From contig CAAGGT010000276.1 in the NCBI GenBank assembly GCA_900769465.1, positions 1-38,923 on the forward strand: a DNA stretch of 38,923 nt, written 5' to 3'. Under the pieces are notes generated by a model. The model had not been told where the DNA came from. It did not search any database and saw only the letters and a list, made by a program, of their open reading frames with translations. Positions 1-8,400 of this stretch are shown here, in pieces. How positions within the stretch are numbered: position 1 is the first letter of the stretch; every line of letters starts with the position of its first letter. Origin of the DNA: Bacteroidaceae bacterium. Its GTDB lineage: Bacteria; Bacteroidota; Bacteroidia; Bacteroidales; Bacteroidaceae. The translations under genes and the position numbers were made by a program.

Positions 1-355
1 GAAAGATGTTGCAAAGCAACTCTTGAACAAAGGAAGCACCGAATGCCGTACACGACTGCCCTGTTCTTTGGTACTTTCTGTCGCACAGAAAGTACATGTA
101 GTAAGACTACAGAAAGAATATAAGACAACTGAACAAGGTTTAAAATTGCGAGTAAGCAAGTATGCGTGGAGTTGTTTACACACAAAGCGAGCGAAAGCCA
201 TATCAACAAAGTTAAAACTACAATCAATTCTATAAATCTATAGACTACCCCTCAGGCTTAAAGCAAACCGGGGCATCCACACCTTTTTACAACTGAGCCC
301 AGGTATAGACATCTGCCTCCCCTTGCGATATTCAATGACACAGCCTTTAGAACAC
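1..355. other. Gene-free window edge
   Basis: I see no convincing gene here. A 70-codon frame beginning at 23 has no recognisable domain, has a composition unlike its neighbours and runs straight through the hairpin at 71-95, so I do not call it. The rest is A/T-rich intergenic DNA downstream of the rplT terminator. Confidence 0.5.
71..95. repeat. Perfect 11-bp inverted repeat
   Basis: GTACTTTCTGT and its exact reverse complement flank a 3-base loop (CGC). No T-tract follows on either strand, so it does not look like an intrinsic terminator. From memory, palindromes of this GTACTTT-type are frequent between Bacteroidales genes, which would make it a dispersed intergenic repeat. That link is recollection only. 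Confidence 0.45.
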
Positions 356-390
356 AAAAAAAGCAGCAACTTTGCAGTTGCTGCTTTTTT
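356..390 (-). terminator. Intrinsic terminator after rplT
   Basis: A 10-bp stem (AAGCAGCAAC / GTTGCTGCTT, 361-370 and 377-386) with a 6-base loop is flanked by A-runs on the left and T-runs on the right, so it can work in both directions. It lies 18 bases past the rplT stop and ends the infC-rpmI-rplT transcript. Confidence 0.85.
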
Positions 391-407
391 ATCGAAGCAT
401 TCTGTGA

Positions 408-755
408 TTACTTCTTAACCTTGTCTACAATTGCCTTGAAGGCTGCAGGGTTGTTCAAAGCGAGGTCAGCGAGAACCTTGCGGTTAATCTCGATACCGGC
501 CTTGTGCAGAGCGCCCATCAACTGTGAGTATGACATACCCTCGATGCGAGCTGCTGCGTTGATACGCTGAATCCAAAGTGCGCGGAACTCACGCTTCTTG
601 TTACGACGGTCACGGAATGCGTATGTCAAACCCTTCTCCCAAGTATTCTTGGCTACGGTCCATACGTTCTTTCTAGCACCAAAGTAACCTCTGGTCAAAC
701 CTAAAATTTTCTTTCTTCTTGCTCTTGAAGCAACGTGATTTACTGATCTTGGCAT
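408..755 (-). CDS. rplT: 50S ribosomal protein L20
   Basis: Ribosomal protein L20 binds 23S rRNA early in assembly of the large subunit. The 115-residue product begins MPRSVNHVASRARRKKILG and keeps the family core (GYFGARKNVWTVAK, then the Arg/Lys-rich RDRRNKKREFRALWIQRINA helix), with a length typical for the family. It is the last gene of infC-rpmI-rplT, the order seen in most bacteria, and is followed by a strong terminator. In Firmicutes and Gammaproteobacteria L20 represses this operon by binding its leader. Whether that happens here cannot be read from the sequence. Confidence 0.97.
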   Translation of the reverse strand: MPRSVNHVASRARRKKILGLTRGYFGARKNVWTVAKNTWEKGLTYAFRDRRNKKREFRALWIQRINAAARIEGMSYSQLMGALHKAGIEINRKVLADLALNNPAAFKAIVDKVKK

Positions 756-833
756 AGTTTTAAATTCTTTTGAATGTTAGCGTCGCCGTCTTGCGAACTT
801 TTTTGCTAATACATTCGGTTAATAATTCAATAC

Positions 834-1031
834 TTAACGCAATGACAACAATTCCTTAACACTCTTAACATTAGCAGCATCGAGAGTTGTAAAGTGTACA
901 AGATTTCTCTTCTGCTTCTTTGTCTTCTTAGTCAGGATGTGACTGTGATAAGCATGCTTTCTCTTGATTTTACCTGTTCCGGTAAGAGCGAATCTTTTTT
1001 TGGCACCGGAGTTAGTCTTAACTTTTGGCAT
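834..1031 (-). CDS. rpmI: 50S ribosomal protein L35
   Basis: Ribosomal protein L35 is a small basic large-subunit protein. I place the start at the internal ATG at 1031, giving 65 residues beginning MPKVKTNSGAKKRF, the canonical L35 start. The frame is open nine codons further upstream (start at 1058), but those residues are not part of the family. It sits between infC and rplT on the minus strand, 78 bases upstream of rplT, as in the conserved operon. Confidence 0.96.
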   Translation of the reverse strand: MPKVKTNSGAKKRFALTGTGKIKRKHAYHSHILTKKTKKQKRNLVHFTTLDAANVKSVKELLSLR

Positions 1032-1098
1032 TTTGTTTAAAAAATTATTAGTTAACAATTATCGGTAGCGTACTATCCAACACTACTCGCTTTTTCTT

Positions 1099-1689
1099 TT
1101 AATCTTCTTTTGTCTCCCCGGCAGCAGGTTGCTGTGGCTTTGCCGGTTTCTCCTTCTTTGCAGGAGCGGCCTTCTTTGCCGAGAGCATTATTGTCATACG
1201 CTTTCCTTCGAGTACAGGCATTGAGTCAACCTTGCCATACTCCTCAAGGTCCTTCGCAAAACGCAGAAGCAGAATCTCACCCTGCTCCTTGAAAAGGATT
1301 GAACGGCCCTTGAAGAAAACATAAGCCTTTACCTTGTCGCCATCCTTCAGGAAGCTAATCGCGTGCTTGAGTTTGAAATTATAGTCGTGTTCGTCGGTCT
1401 GTGGGCCGAAACGAATCTCCTTCACGTCAATCTTCACCTGCTTCGCCTTCTGCTCCTTCTGGCGCTTCTTCATCTGGTAGAGGAACTTTGAATACTCAAT
1501 CAAACGGCAAACAGGAGGATTTGCAGTTGGAGAAATCTCCACAAGGTCAAGTTCTTTCTCTTCTGCAAGCGCAAGTGCCTTGTGCAGCGGCATCACTACC
1601 GATTCTACATCATCACCTACAATGCGCACCTCTTTGGCACGAATCTGCTCGTTAACACGATACTGGTTCTTCAGGTTGTCGTTCTTCAT
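1099..1689 (-). CDS. infC: Translation initiation factor IF-3
   Basis: IF-3 binds the 30S subunit, prevents early joining of 50S and checks the start codon and initiator tRNA. The 196-residue protein has the N-terminal domain (NQYRVNEQIRAKEVRIVGDD, DLVEISPTANPPVCRLIEYS), a lysine-rich linker (KKRQKEQKAKQ) and the C-terminal domain (KEIRFGPQTDEHDYNFK). The C-terminus carries a basic Ala/Lys/Pro tail (about residues 172-196), longer than in E. coli. The start is the ATG at 1689. It is the first gene of infC-rpmI-rplT, preceded by a TAnnTTTG box at 1755-1762. Confidence 0.97.
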   Translation of the reverse strand: MKNDNLKNQYRVNEQIRAKEVRIVGDDVESVVMPLHKALALAEEKELDLVEISPTANPPVCRLIEYSKFLYQMKKRQKEQKAKQVKIDVKEIRFGPQTDEHDYNFKLKHAISFLKDGDKVKAYVFFKGRSILFKEQGEILLLRFAKDLEEYGKVDSMPVLEGKRMTIMLSAKKAAPAKKEKPAKPQQPAAGETKED

Positions 1690-1754
1690 TAATTATTGTA
1701 TAAGTTCCTTCTTTTTAAATGCCCTTTAAAGGCATAACTTTTCAAAATCGGTTG

Positions 1755-1762
1755 CAAATGTA
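1755..1762 (-). promoter_or_regulatory. Putative -7 box for infC operon
   Basis: On the minus strand this reads TACATTTG, matching the Bacteroidetes -7 consensus TAnnTTTG. I find no clear -33 TTTG partner. The leader between this box and the infC start holds a small palindrome (ATGCC/GGCAT, about 1719-1733) that could matter for operon autoregulation, which is speculation. Confidence 0.45.
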
Positions 1763-1816
1763 GCATTTATTTGTCACATAACGAAGAAGATTCACTATTT
1801 TTTCACTCCACAAGGT

Positions 1817-1856
1817 AAAAAAAGCAAAAAACAAAGCCTGCAAATGCAGGCTTTGT
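1817..1856 (-). terminator. Intrinsic terminator of the structured RNA
   Basis: A near-perfect 12-bp stem (ACAAAGCCTGCA / TGCAGGCTTTGT, 1831-1842 and 1845-1856) is followed on the minus strand by a T-rich tract (1817-1830). It ends the transcript from the promoter at 2060-2091 and separates it from the infC promoter. Confidence 0.85.
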
Positions 1857-2054
1857 TATACTGAAAAAGTTTTGCTGTACGAAGAGCACGACGAAACTCC
1901 GAGAATACAAGATTTGAGGGCTCCTGTCCTTTGTAATCCGCCGGTTCTAAAAACTACCCGAAGGCGCGGCCCGCCATTGGACACATACATAAGAGCTTTA
2001 CTCGGTTTTCGATAATAATTGATGAGTTTCCCAGTCAATCGGTACAGCAAAACC
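1824..2054 (-). ncRNA. ssrS: Structured RNA, probable 6S (Bacteroidales-1) RNA
   Basis: The 185-base core has closing ends that pair perfectly over 12 bp (2042-2053 with 1869-1880). A second stem inside (2024-2030 with 1893-1899, GAGTTTC/GAAACTC) is followed by open regions and a GC-rich apical part. It starts about 6 bases after a TAnnTTTG promoter box and ends in a strong terminator. No reading frame inside looks coding. Length, long closing stem and large central open regions fit 6S RNA, which sequesters RNA polymerase. The Bacteroidales-1 RNA motif, described near the L20 gene with just such a promoter and terminator and later regarded as 6S RNA, matches this place. The family identity rests on memory and was not computed. 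Confidence 0.7.
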
Positions 2055-2059
2055 GTATG

Positions 2060-2091
2060 CAAACATAAGAATGTTTTTTGATGCAAGCAAG
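2060..2091 (-). promoter_or_regulatory. Promoter of the structured RNA
   Basis: On the minus strand TATGTTTG (2060-2067) matches the Bacteroidetes -7 box TAnnTTTG, with a TTG-containing -33 element (about 2087-2090) some 20 bases upstream. Transcription would start near 2054, exactly where the closing stem of the RNA begins. Confidence 0.65.
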
Positions 2092-2153
2092 CGATTTTAC
2101 CACAAAAATCTCTTTTTTGTGATTTTTATTCTATTCTAAACGCTTTTTTACTT

Positions 2154-4112
2154 TCACCCTTCCACCTCTACCTTGCGGATGGCCTTTGTACGTATCTCCT
2201 CGCAGATAGACTGTACAAACTCGGCAATAGGCTTCACACCCTCGTCACCGGCAAAGCGGCTACGCACAGCAACTGTGCGGTCTGCCTCCTCCTGCTGACC
2301 AAGTACAAGCATATAAGGCACACGGTTGTTGCGTGCATCGCGAATCTTGTATCCAATCTTCTCCGAGCGGTTGTCAACGTGTACAAGCACACCGTTCTTC
2401 TTCAGCTCGGCAGCCACCTCGTATGCATAGTCGCCATACTTCTCCGATATTGGCAGGATACGCACCTGCTCGGGACAAAGCCAAGTGGGGAACTTACCCT
2501 CATATTTTTCAATCAACCAAGCCAGAGTACGCTCATAGCAGCCCATACTTGTACGGTGGATGATGTAGGGACGCACCTTCTCACCGTTCTGGTCAACGTA
2601 GTACATATCAAACTGCTCGGCAAGCAATGGATCCCACTGAACTGTAATCATTGTATCCTCCTTGCCATATACATTCTTGGCATTGATATCCACCTTAGGG
2701 CCATAGAACGCAGCACCGCCCACTTCCTCAATGAAAGGAATCTCAAGTTCCTTGAGCATCTGACGGATGTGTTCCTGTGTCTCCTCCCACACCTGTGCAT
2801 CACCAATGTATTTCGCGCGGTTCTCGGGGTTCCACTTTGCAAGCACATAGGTCACGTCGTTCTGCAAACCGAGAGTCTCCATAACGTGCTTTGCAAGAGC
2901 AAGACACTTCTTGAACTCCTCTACCATCTGGTCGGGGCGCACAATGAGGTGTCCCTCGCTGATGGTGAACTGGCGCACACGTGTAAGGCCGTGCATCTCG
3001 CCCGAATCCTCGTTACGGAACAGCGTCGATGTCTCGCTGTAACGCAAAGGCAGGTCGCGGTATGAGTGGTGAGTAGCCTTGTAAACATAGTACTGGAACG
3101 GACAGGTCATCGGGCGCAAAGCAAACACCTCCTTGTCATTCTCCTCGTCGCCAAGCACAAACATACCATCCTTGTAGTGGTCCCAGTGGCCAGAAATCTT
3201 GTACAGGTCACTCTTTGCCATCAAAGGAGTCTTGGTGCGGATGTAACCCCACTCGTTATCCTCGAGATCCTCAATCCAACGCTGCAAGGTCTGCACAATC
3301 TTTGCACCCTTTGGCATGAGCAAAGGCAAGCCCTGACCAATGACATCAACTGTAGTGAACAGTTCCATCTCACGACCAATCTTGTTGTGGTCGATATTCT
3401 TTATATGCTCAAGATGTGCAAGATAAGCCTCACACTCCTCCTTTGTAAAGAATGCTGTACCATAGATACGTGACAAAGAGGGATTATTCTTGTCACCGCG
3501 CCAGTATGTTGTAGATGAAGAGAGCAGCTTGAATCCCTTAATTAGCCTTGTATTCAACAAGTGAGGACCCATACAAAGGTCAACAAAATCATCCTGTGAA
3601 TACACCGTTATGCGCTCACCCTGGGGGATAGCATCGATGAGTTCCAATTTATAGGTCTCACCCTTTGCCTTCATCAGCTCAATAGCCTCCTCGCGGCTCA
3701 GTTCCTTGCGCTCAATGCGTGGGCTCTGCTTGATAATCTTCTTCATCTCCTTCTCGATAGCCTCGAGATTCTCCTTTGTGAAAGGAGTACACTCAAAGTC
3801 ATAGAAGAAACCTGTCTCTGTTGCAGGACCAATAGTGAGCTTTGCCTCGGGGAACAGATGCTTCACCGCCTGAGCCATAATATGTGTTGTAGTGTGGCGC
3901 AGTACATTCAAAGCCTCTTTTGACTCCAGGCCCACAAGCTCAACACAAGCACCGTCGGCCGGAACATCACGCAAGTCGACAACGTTCTCACCATCCTTCA
4001 CAGCCACATAGCTGCTCAGTAGCTTTGGATCAACAGCCGACAACAGTTCAATGTACGATTTGCCCTCTGCGGCAAATTCACGCACCTCGCCATTAAATGA
4101 AATCTTAATCAT
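2154..4112 (-). CDS. thrS: Threonyl-tRNA synthetase
   Basis: It charges tRNA-Thr with threonine and edits mischarged Ser-tRNA-Thr. The 652-residue class II synthetase shows an N-terminal TGS domain (residues 1-60), the editing domain with HTTTH (73-77) and DLCMGPHLL (near 180), the catalytic core with zinc-binding MTCPF, the YRDLPLRYSE and FRNEDSGEMHGLTRVRQF segments, motif 3 HRTSMGCYERTLAWLIE, and the C-terminal anticodon-binding domain. Length is normal for the family. It precedes infC as in other Bacteroidales. The separate RNA promoter and terminator in between suggest it has its own transcript. Confidence 0.98.
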   Translation of the reverse strand: MIKISFNGEVREFAAEGKSYIELLSAVDPKLLSSYVAVKDGENVVDLRDVPADGACVELVGLESKEALNVLRHTTTHIMAQAVKHLFPEAKLTIGPATETGFFYDFECTPFTKENLEAIEKEMKKIIKQSPRIERKELSREEAIELMKAKGETYKLELIDAIPQGERITVYSQDDFVDLCMGPHLLNTRLIKGFKLLSSSTTYWRGDKNNPSLSRIYGTAFFTKEECEAYLAHLEHIKNIDHNKIGREMELFTTVDVIGQGLPLLMPKGAKIVQTLQRWIEDLEDNEWGYIRTKTPLMAKSDLYKISGHWDHYKDGMFVLGDEENDKEVFALRPMTCPFQYYVYKATHHSYRDLPLRYSETSTLFRNEDSGEMHGLTRVRQFTISEGHLIVRPDQMVEEFKKCLALAKHVMETLGLQNDVTYVLAKWNPENRAKYIGDAQVWEETQEHIRQMLKELEIPFIEEVGGAAFYGPKVDINAKNVYGKEDTMITVQWDPLLAEQFDMYYVDQNGEKVRPYIIHRTSMGCYERTLAWLIEKYEGKFPTWLCPEQVRILPISEKYGDYAYEVAAELKKNGVLVHVDNRSEKIGYKIRDARNNRVPYMLVLGQQEEADRTVAVRSRFAGDEGVKPIAEFVQSICEEIRTKAIRKVEVEG

Positions 4113-4194
4113 ATCCTTTATCCTTTCTATTTGTTTTTCCTTATTATATATAACATTGCACCCAAGCCTTTTAGGCCATTATACAATATCCCCA

Positions 4195-4225
4195 CAAAGA
4201 TAATTATTCATTTCAAATTATGCAA
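4195..4225 (-). promoter_or_regulatory. Putative thrS promoter
   Basis: On the minus strand TATCTTTG (4195-4202) matches the -7 consensus, with TTGC (4222-4225) about 19 bases upstream. The predicted start leaves a leader of about 75 bases before thrS. I see no T-box-like structure in it. Confidence 0.5.
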
Positions 4226-4299
4226 TAGCTACAAAGTGGGATAGAAAGACAAAAGAAAGGTTATAGTGCAAAATAATGCAAAACAATATAAAACCCTTT

Positions 4300-4945
4300 A
4301 AAAACCTTGCCGTCAGGCAAGCATTGCCTGTCAGGGCAAATGCCTATTAGCCCTTAAAGCCCTTGCCGGCCTTTTGGGCGTTAATATAACCACCCGCGCG
4401 GTGTGAAAACTCTCCCTCTTTAAGAGGGAGTACCCGCAAGGGGGAGGGAGTTCCCACGCTGCCACGTGCGACCTTTTGCTGGCGGCTTTATCGATTAAAA
4501 AATTGACAACACGCGCTAATCGCGACCCACGGGGGATGAAAGTTGCTCCCCTGCCCGAGGGGAGCTGTCGGTTTGCCGACTGAGGGGAGGGAGCATCCTG
4601 CCCGTGACCTATTGCAGCATGACAACTCTCCCGCTTTTTAAAGAGGGAGTACGGCTTTAGCCGGGAGGGAGTTTCTACACTACGCGCGACCTACCTCTGC
4701 ACGCATTAGCACATTTGCCACTATGTGGCATCCCATTAAGCACCCTTGCTTTATCGCAACCCGCGGGGCGTGACTTACTCCACGCTACGCGTGACCTTTT
4801 GCTGCAAGGGTGCTTGATTACCCCATTTTCAATGCGTGCTTTAACGAGGCCCGCACGGCGTGACCAATGTCCACGCTACGCGCGACCAACCTCTGCACGC
4901 ATCAAAGGAGCCACCTTGTGTCTCCACTACGTTCGTGGAGTACCT
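4300..4945. repeat. Left mosaic hairpin-repeat array
   Basis: This gene-free block is packed with inverted repeats and is largely a reverse-complement mosaic of the right array at 11591-12470. Examples: 4674-4740 matches 11681-11747 inverted without a visible difference, 4816-4858 matches 11796-11838, 4497-4600 matches 12034-12151, and the CCCTCTTTAAGAGGG hairpin near 4410-4455 matches 11748-11798. A separate hairpin (TTGCC...GGCAA, about 4306-4340) lies next to the thrS leader. Short frames such as 4715-4972 are translations of the repeats and are not genes. Confidence 0.85.
4735..4814 (-). repeat. Variable-stem repeat unit (left copy)
   Basis: Read on the minus strand, AAGCACCCTTGC and its exact complement GCAAGGGTGCTT bracket a core that begins AGCAAAAGGTC and ends GCGGGTTGCGATAAA. 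It is the inverted counterpart of the unit at 11608-11684, with the same end stems and a few differences in the core. Confidence 0.75.
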
Positions 4946-4995
4946 GGAACTAAACAATCAGGAGCGCCTTAAAGCGCTCCTGATTGTTTAGTTCC
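4946..4995 (-). terminator. 22-bp perfect hairpin at the end of the left peptide gene
   Basis: 4946-4967 and 4974-4995 are exact reverse complements with a 6-base loop. The stem contains the last two codons and the TAA stop (4988-4990) of the peptide gene. No long T-tract follows, so factor-independent termination, transcript protection or a DNA cruciform are all possible roles. Confidence 0.7.
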
Positions 4996-5152
4996 AAAGG
5001 TTACCCCACTCACCGCGGTGGTTGCCACCGAGCTGGCCGCCGTTTGAGGTATCTACTGTCTTGTCGTTATCCAATTTCAATGATGCTGCAAGCATTGTCT
5101 CTGCTGCAACGTTTACCTCTGTTGCAAGAGGTGAGATATAATTCTTCTTCAT
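4988..5152 (-). CDS. Small conserved Gly-Gly/Trp peptide (left copy)
   Basis: The 54-residue product starts at the ATG at 5152 (MKKNYISPLATEVNV) and ends GGQLGGNHRGEWGNLWN, the last 17 residues being identical to the paralogue at 11383-11550. The N-terminal half (MKK.Y.SPL..EVNV..E.MLAASLKLD) is also shared. I see no signal peptide, transmembrane segment or cysteine. From memory, short MKKxYxxP proteins with a Trp-rich end are common hypothetical proteins in Bacteroidales, without known function. The QLGG motif before an 11-residue tail resembles a leader cleavage site of secreted peptides, but no protease, transporter or modifying enzyme is next to it. It lies downstream of the 1005-residue protein gene, separated by the structured leader at 5224-5351. 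The longer frame up to 5290 includes that RNA and is rejected. Confidence 0.75.
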   Translation of the reverse strand: MKKNYISPLATEVNVAAETMLAASLKLDNDKTVDTSNGGQLGGNHRGEWGNLWN

Positions 5153-5223
5153 ATATCGTATAATTATTTTTTCGGTTTTTGACAGAAGAACAAAAGAACA
5201 AAAAGGTGCGGTTTGCCAATCTA

Positions 5224-5351
5224 AGCAACGAACCAACAACTGTGTTGTTGTAATGCGCTCTGGAGCGCATTGGGATAAACAGATTACCAAAAGCCTGATT
5301 GCAAATTCATTTGCAAGCGGTTTTGTTTAATCTGTTTATCTGTTCCATTGC
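5224..5351 (-). ncRNA. Structured junction-like leader RNA (left copy)
   Basis: Between the large protein gene and the peptide gene lie nested inverted repeats. A closing stem (GCAA/GAAC with TTGC/GTTC, 5225-5233 with 5342-5351, one internal loop) encloses a 67-base hairpin (5274-5340, 13-bp base), an 8-bp hairpin (5252-5271) and a 7-bp hairpin (5234-5250). The copy at 11188-11311 has the same number, order and loop placement of helices but different stem sequences, which is the signature of selection on structure. It could be a cis-regulator of the peptide, a processed sRNA or an attenuator. No known riboswitch family is recognised. Confidence 0.6.
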
Positions 5352-5404
5352 ATACCTTTATTCTTAAACTTTTGTTCTTATGTACTTATGTCTAAAATTT
5401 ATTC

Positions 5405-8400
5405 TTACTTAACAAGCACTTTGCGACCACCTACAATGTAGATACCGGGAGCTGTGATAGCCTCTACACGGCGGCCTGTGAGGTCGTAAATTGTCTTCAC
5501 CTCGTTCTCAACCTCTACATTCTCAATGCCTGTTGTGCCGTCCCAGTCAAGACCGTAGAAAGCAACAGTCTCGTTTGCAGTTGGGAGTACCAAGTAAGCC
5601 TTACCTGCATTGTTGAGGAAGTGAGTTGTACCCTCGTTACCCTCAGCATCCTTGTTCAACTCTGCCTTGTACATACCAACGCCAAGTTCTGAGTCGTTAG
5701 CGAGGACATAAGCTGTACCCTCAACGTATGTATCCTCAACAGAACCGTTCATCAAGTTACCCTCTACATTTGCAAACTCTGTAGCAATAGCCTTTTTGAA
5801 TGTGTAAGTACCTGCATTCTCAAGAAGAACACCTGTGTTTGCTGGGATAACACCCTCGAGCTGTGACTTAGTTACATAACCATTCTCTGCACCTGTTACA
5901 GCATATACATTTACATTTTCTGGCACATATACTGCATAGCCAAGGTACATTGTAGCCCACTCAGCACTGCTTACAGTTACATTAGTCTCCTCATACTTTG
6001 TCAAGAAGAATGAAGAACCGTTGTCATTATCACCATAGTGGTAAACACCCTCTCCCTGTGCATTGAGGTAGTTACCGTTTGGATATCTGAGGCAGAAAGT
6101 ACCCTCTGTTGTATTCTGGCTTGTCATTGCAACGAATACTGTAGCATCAGCAACTGAAGCCATTGTAGCAGCACCGCTACCTGTTGACTTAATAGCATTA
6201 CCTGAGCCCTTGTTTACAACCTTGTAACCATCGAAGATATTACCTACGAAGCCCCAAAGGTGAGAGTCAATCTCATCAGCAGCAACACTCTTGTCAAGCC
6301 ACTCAACATTATTTTCACCATTATCCTGGATGTATGATGTTACTGCAGAATTTCCGTGCATTCTTGTATAGTACCAAGTTGTAGGAGTACCGCTCTCAAC
6401 AGCCTCAAATGGAACCTCATTTACAATAGTCAAATTGAAGTCGAATGTAGCATTTTCAGTCACAGTACCTCCAGGAACTGCAAAGTCTGTAGTTACACCA
6501 TAAGGCAAAGCAACATCAACAGAAGGGAATGCAGCACCCTTTGCAAGTTCTACAGAATGTGTATACTTAACTTCTTCACCATATTTAAAGTTGTAAGTTA
6601 CAGTAAAAAATTCCTGCAACTCAACCTCCAAGATAAACCAAGAAGAAGCAGAGTTTGCATTATCAGTATTCCAAGAAACAAGGTTACCGCTTGCATTTGC
6701 GCCACCACCGTGGTTGTTTGCATGCATCTGCCAGCCGTTGAGGATTACACCATACTCATAACCTTTCTCGTTCTCAGCCTTTGAGAAAATCTTGACATCA
6801 ATTTCACTAGGTGTATCTGACAGGCTCCAAGCACCAGATCTGCCTTCGTTACCACACAGATATTTTCCATTGGCAGCATTCTGCAAAGCAATACCGTTTC
6901 CTGTAGCAACCGCCTTCCAGTAGAAGTTCTTGTCATCGTTGTTCAAAGTTTTCCAACCGGGGTTGCCATCTGTTCCATGTACAGCCTTTGTCTCTGTAAA
7001 CGCAGCAAGTGAGCTGTGGAACTGGTAATAATTACCTGCAGTTGGAAGATTTATAGCAAGCCCATCAATTGCAGCCTGCAATGCCTCAACATCAGCTGCT
7101 GTAATGTTTGCTTCCTCAATAGCCTTAGCTGTAGCAATAGCTGTGCTCAAAGCTGTAGATGTAACAGCTGTGTACTCACCGATTTTAGAACCTGAATTTG
7201 CATTCAAAAGAGTCTCTGCCTCGGCAATAAGAGCCTCAAGCTCGGCTACAGGACCCATAGGACGCTCAATAACAGTAAATGTAGAACCACCATCAGCACC
7301 ACCTGTCCAGTAAGCGAGTTTGCTACCACGATTATTCAGTCTATTGCTAGCAAAACCTTTCTGAGCAAGGTAGAAACCATTTTCAATGTCTGAACTTGAT
7401 GTAGGTATCCAATATTCATTGTTGCCGCTAGCAAGCGTAGATAGTTCAGTCATCACAGGGAACACATTTGCATCGTTTCCTTCAACCGAAGTAGAAGAAG
7501 AGAGAACATGTGTATTACCAGTAGCTCTGTTTACAATATGGTATCCGTCGAATGGGTTACCTACAAAAGCCCAAGTGAATGCATCCTTGTTATTCTCATC
7601 AATTGTCTTTACAGCATTATCCAATGCAATATAACCCTGATCTGCCTTGTGGCTCAAATAGTATGTGTTATTGTTCTTCACATAGTACCACTTCATATTT
7701 GCATCGTCATAAGTTGCCGATGGAACGAAAGGAAGAACAGCTGTGTCAACTGTACAAACGATCTCAACTGTCTCGTCAGCATCAGCAGTACCTGTTGGAA
7801 CTGTTGCTGCAGCACCCCAAGGCAATGAAGTGAAAGCAGGATAGTTTGCACCCTTATTAATCTTTGTCACCTGAGTAGCAACGACATTACCGTTATATGT
7901 GAAATTATAGGTAATTGTGCATGAGTTGTCCAAGATTGCGAGAGCAGCTGTTGCGTCAAAATCTGCAACCTCGGTAAGAGTATACTGATTACCACCATCT
8001 TTTATACTCCAGCCATTAGGTGCAAGTTGCTTTGAACCACCGATATTCATATTGTGAGAGTCATCGTACTTAAAGTAGAACTTGCCACCGTCAACATTCT
8101 CAACTTTAATATCATCGACTGGAAGAGCATCTGTGAGCGACATATTCTTCTGCACGAATTTCTGTGCCCAAACACTGTAAAGGTAAACCTTACCATCGTA
8201 CTGAACGAAAGCAAAGTTTTTCTGAGCCTCATTTGAAATTGCAGTGTTTCCAAAAGAAACCATTGCTGTACCCTCGTCGTTAATTGCCCAACCGGGTTTT
8301 ACACCACTGTTATGTCCTTCGGCCACAACAGTAAAAGCCTTGTCTGTCGCAGGCAATGTCTGCGCAAACATTGTTGTCACTGCACAAAGCAGCATCAACA

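Noticed and set aside
23..235. 70-codon plus-strand frame at the window edge
   Set aside because: It has no domain and odd composition, and it runs through a perfect palindrome, so there is no support as a gene.
1856..2086. 76-codon minus-strand frame between thrS and infC
   Set aside because: It covers the structured RNA gene with promoter and terminator. Its residues follow from RNA stems and resemble no protein.
4715..4972. Frames in the left and right arrays sharing QPAGRDLLHATRDLLLQG-like translations (also 11547-11798 and 11814-12002)
   Set aside because: The similarity comes from the inverted DNA repeats. The frames sit in hairpin-rich DNA and have no start context.
4988..5290. Longer 100-residue version of the left peptide
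   Set aside because: The extra part overlaps the structured leader and is not conserved as protein in the right copy, except for the few codons next to the true start.
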